64,000 bases of DNA from Shewanella violacea DSS12 (lineage in GTDB: Bacteria; Pseudomonadota; Gammaproteobacteria; Enterobacterales; Shewanellaceae): NCBI RefSeq assembly GCF_000091325.1, contig NC_014012.1, forward strand, positions 2,001,845 through 2,065,844. The letters run 5' to 3'. Position 1 is the first letter of the stretch. Each line of letters starts with the position of its first letter. The notes below the pieces were generated by a model, which saw nothing but the letters and a program-made list of their open reading frames with translations, was not told where the DNA came from and searched no databases. Below, piece by piece: positions 62,173 to 64,000 of the stretch. The translations under genes were made by a program, and so were the position numbers.

Positions 62173-64000
<1,828 letters not shown>

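Overview
The window looks like a chromosomal segment of a marine gammaproteobacterium, most probably Shewanella or a close relative. The case rests on protein resemblance recalled from family knowledge, not on a search: a MotY-type sodium-motor protein beside RNase T, a yejK/yejL/yejM cluster with tRNA-Pro, tol-pal followed by tRNA-Lys genes, a DcaP-type porin, and several small lipoproteins and membrane proteins typical of that genus. Base composition is moderate. Most genes are chromosomal housekeeping or envelope genes. I saw no prophage, transposase, CRISPR array or rRNA.

Layout. 1-3054: ABC importer of the phosphonate/selenate class (binding protein cut by the window edge, ATPase, double-length permease). 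3.1-8.6 kb: small membrane protein, LysE exporter with an AraC regulator, nadE, a conserved hypothetical, an alpha/beta hydrolase. 9.0-14.8 kb: yeiP, tRNA-Pro(GGG), yejM, yejL, then yejK/ndpA and a DUF4336-like protein. 15.1-25.3 kb: two-domain QueD-like protein, M23 peptidase, secreted astacin protease with FnIII domains, small membrane protein, L,D-transpeptidase plus yecM, voltage-gated K+ channel, MATE pump. 25.5-34.6 kb: small proteins, a large AsmA/DUF748-like envelope protein, a ferredoxin-reductase, and a run of decaying genes. 34.7-46.6 kb: asnB, M28 peptidase, broken nagD, purN-purM, upp, Na+/H+ antiporter, 2-Cys peroxiredoxin, rnt, motY. 46.6-54.7 kb: an unannotated small-RNA locus, an S9 prolyl oligopeptidase, and the ybgC-tolQ-tolR-tolA-tolB-pal-cpoB operon. 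54.8-57.6 kb: nine intact identical tRNA-Lys(UUU) genes interleaved with about ten tRNA-derived pseudo-copies. 57.8-64.0 kb: DcaP-like porin, grxA, lipoprotein, radD, and the 3' part of acs.

Working together: the Tol-Pal operon spans the envelope. yejM controls LPS synthesis, and the L,D-transpeptidase and M23 enzyme act on peptidoglycan. purM/purN overlap by one base and feed purine synthesis, with upp on the opposite strand covering pyrimidine salvage. The peroxiredoxin, glutaredoxins and RadD handle oxidative and DNA stress.

The most interesting signals lie outside ordinary genes. (1) A probable new sRNA on the minus strand at about 46717-46883 has a near-consensus sigma-70 promoter with exact 17-bp spacing, two nested hairpins, and a perfect 10-bp terminator with an eight-T tail. 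(2) The tRNA-Lys array has a 260-bp amplification unit. (3) Gene ends are repeatedly duplicated: the 3' ends of ndpA, the K+ channel gene and radD, and the 5' end of a broken nagD, all lie nearby as degenerate direct copies. (4) Several 6-12 bp tandem repeats occur, one of which breaks a reading frame.
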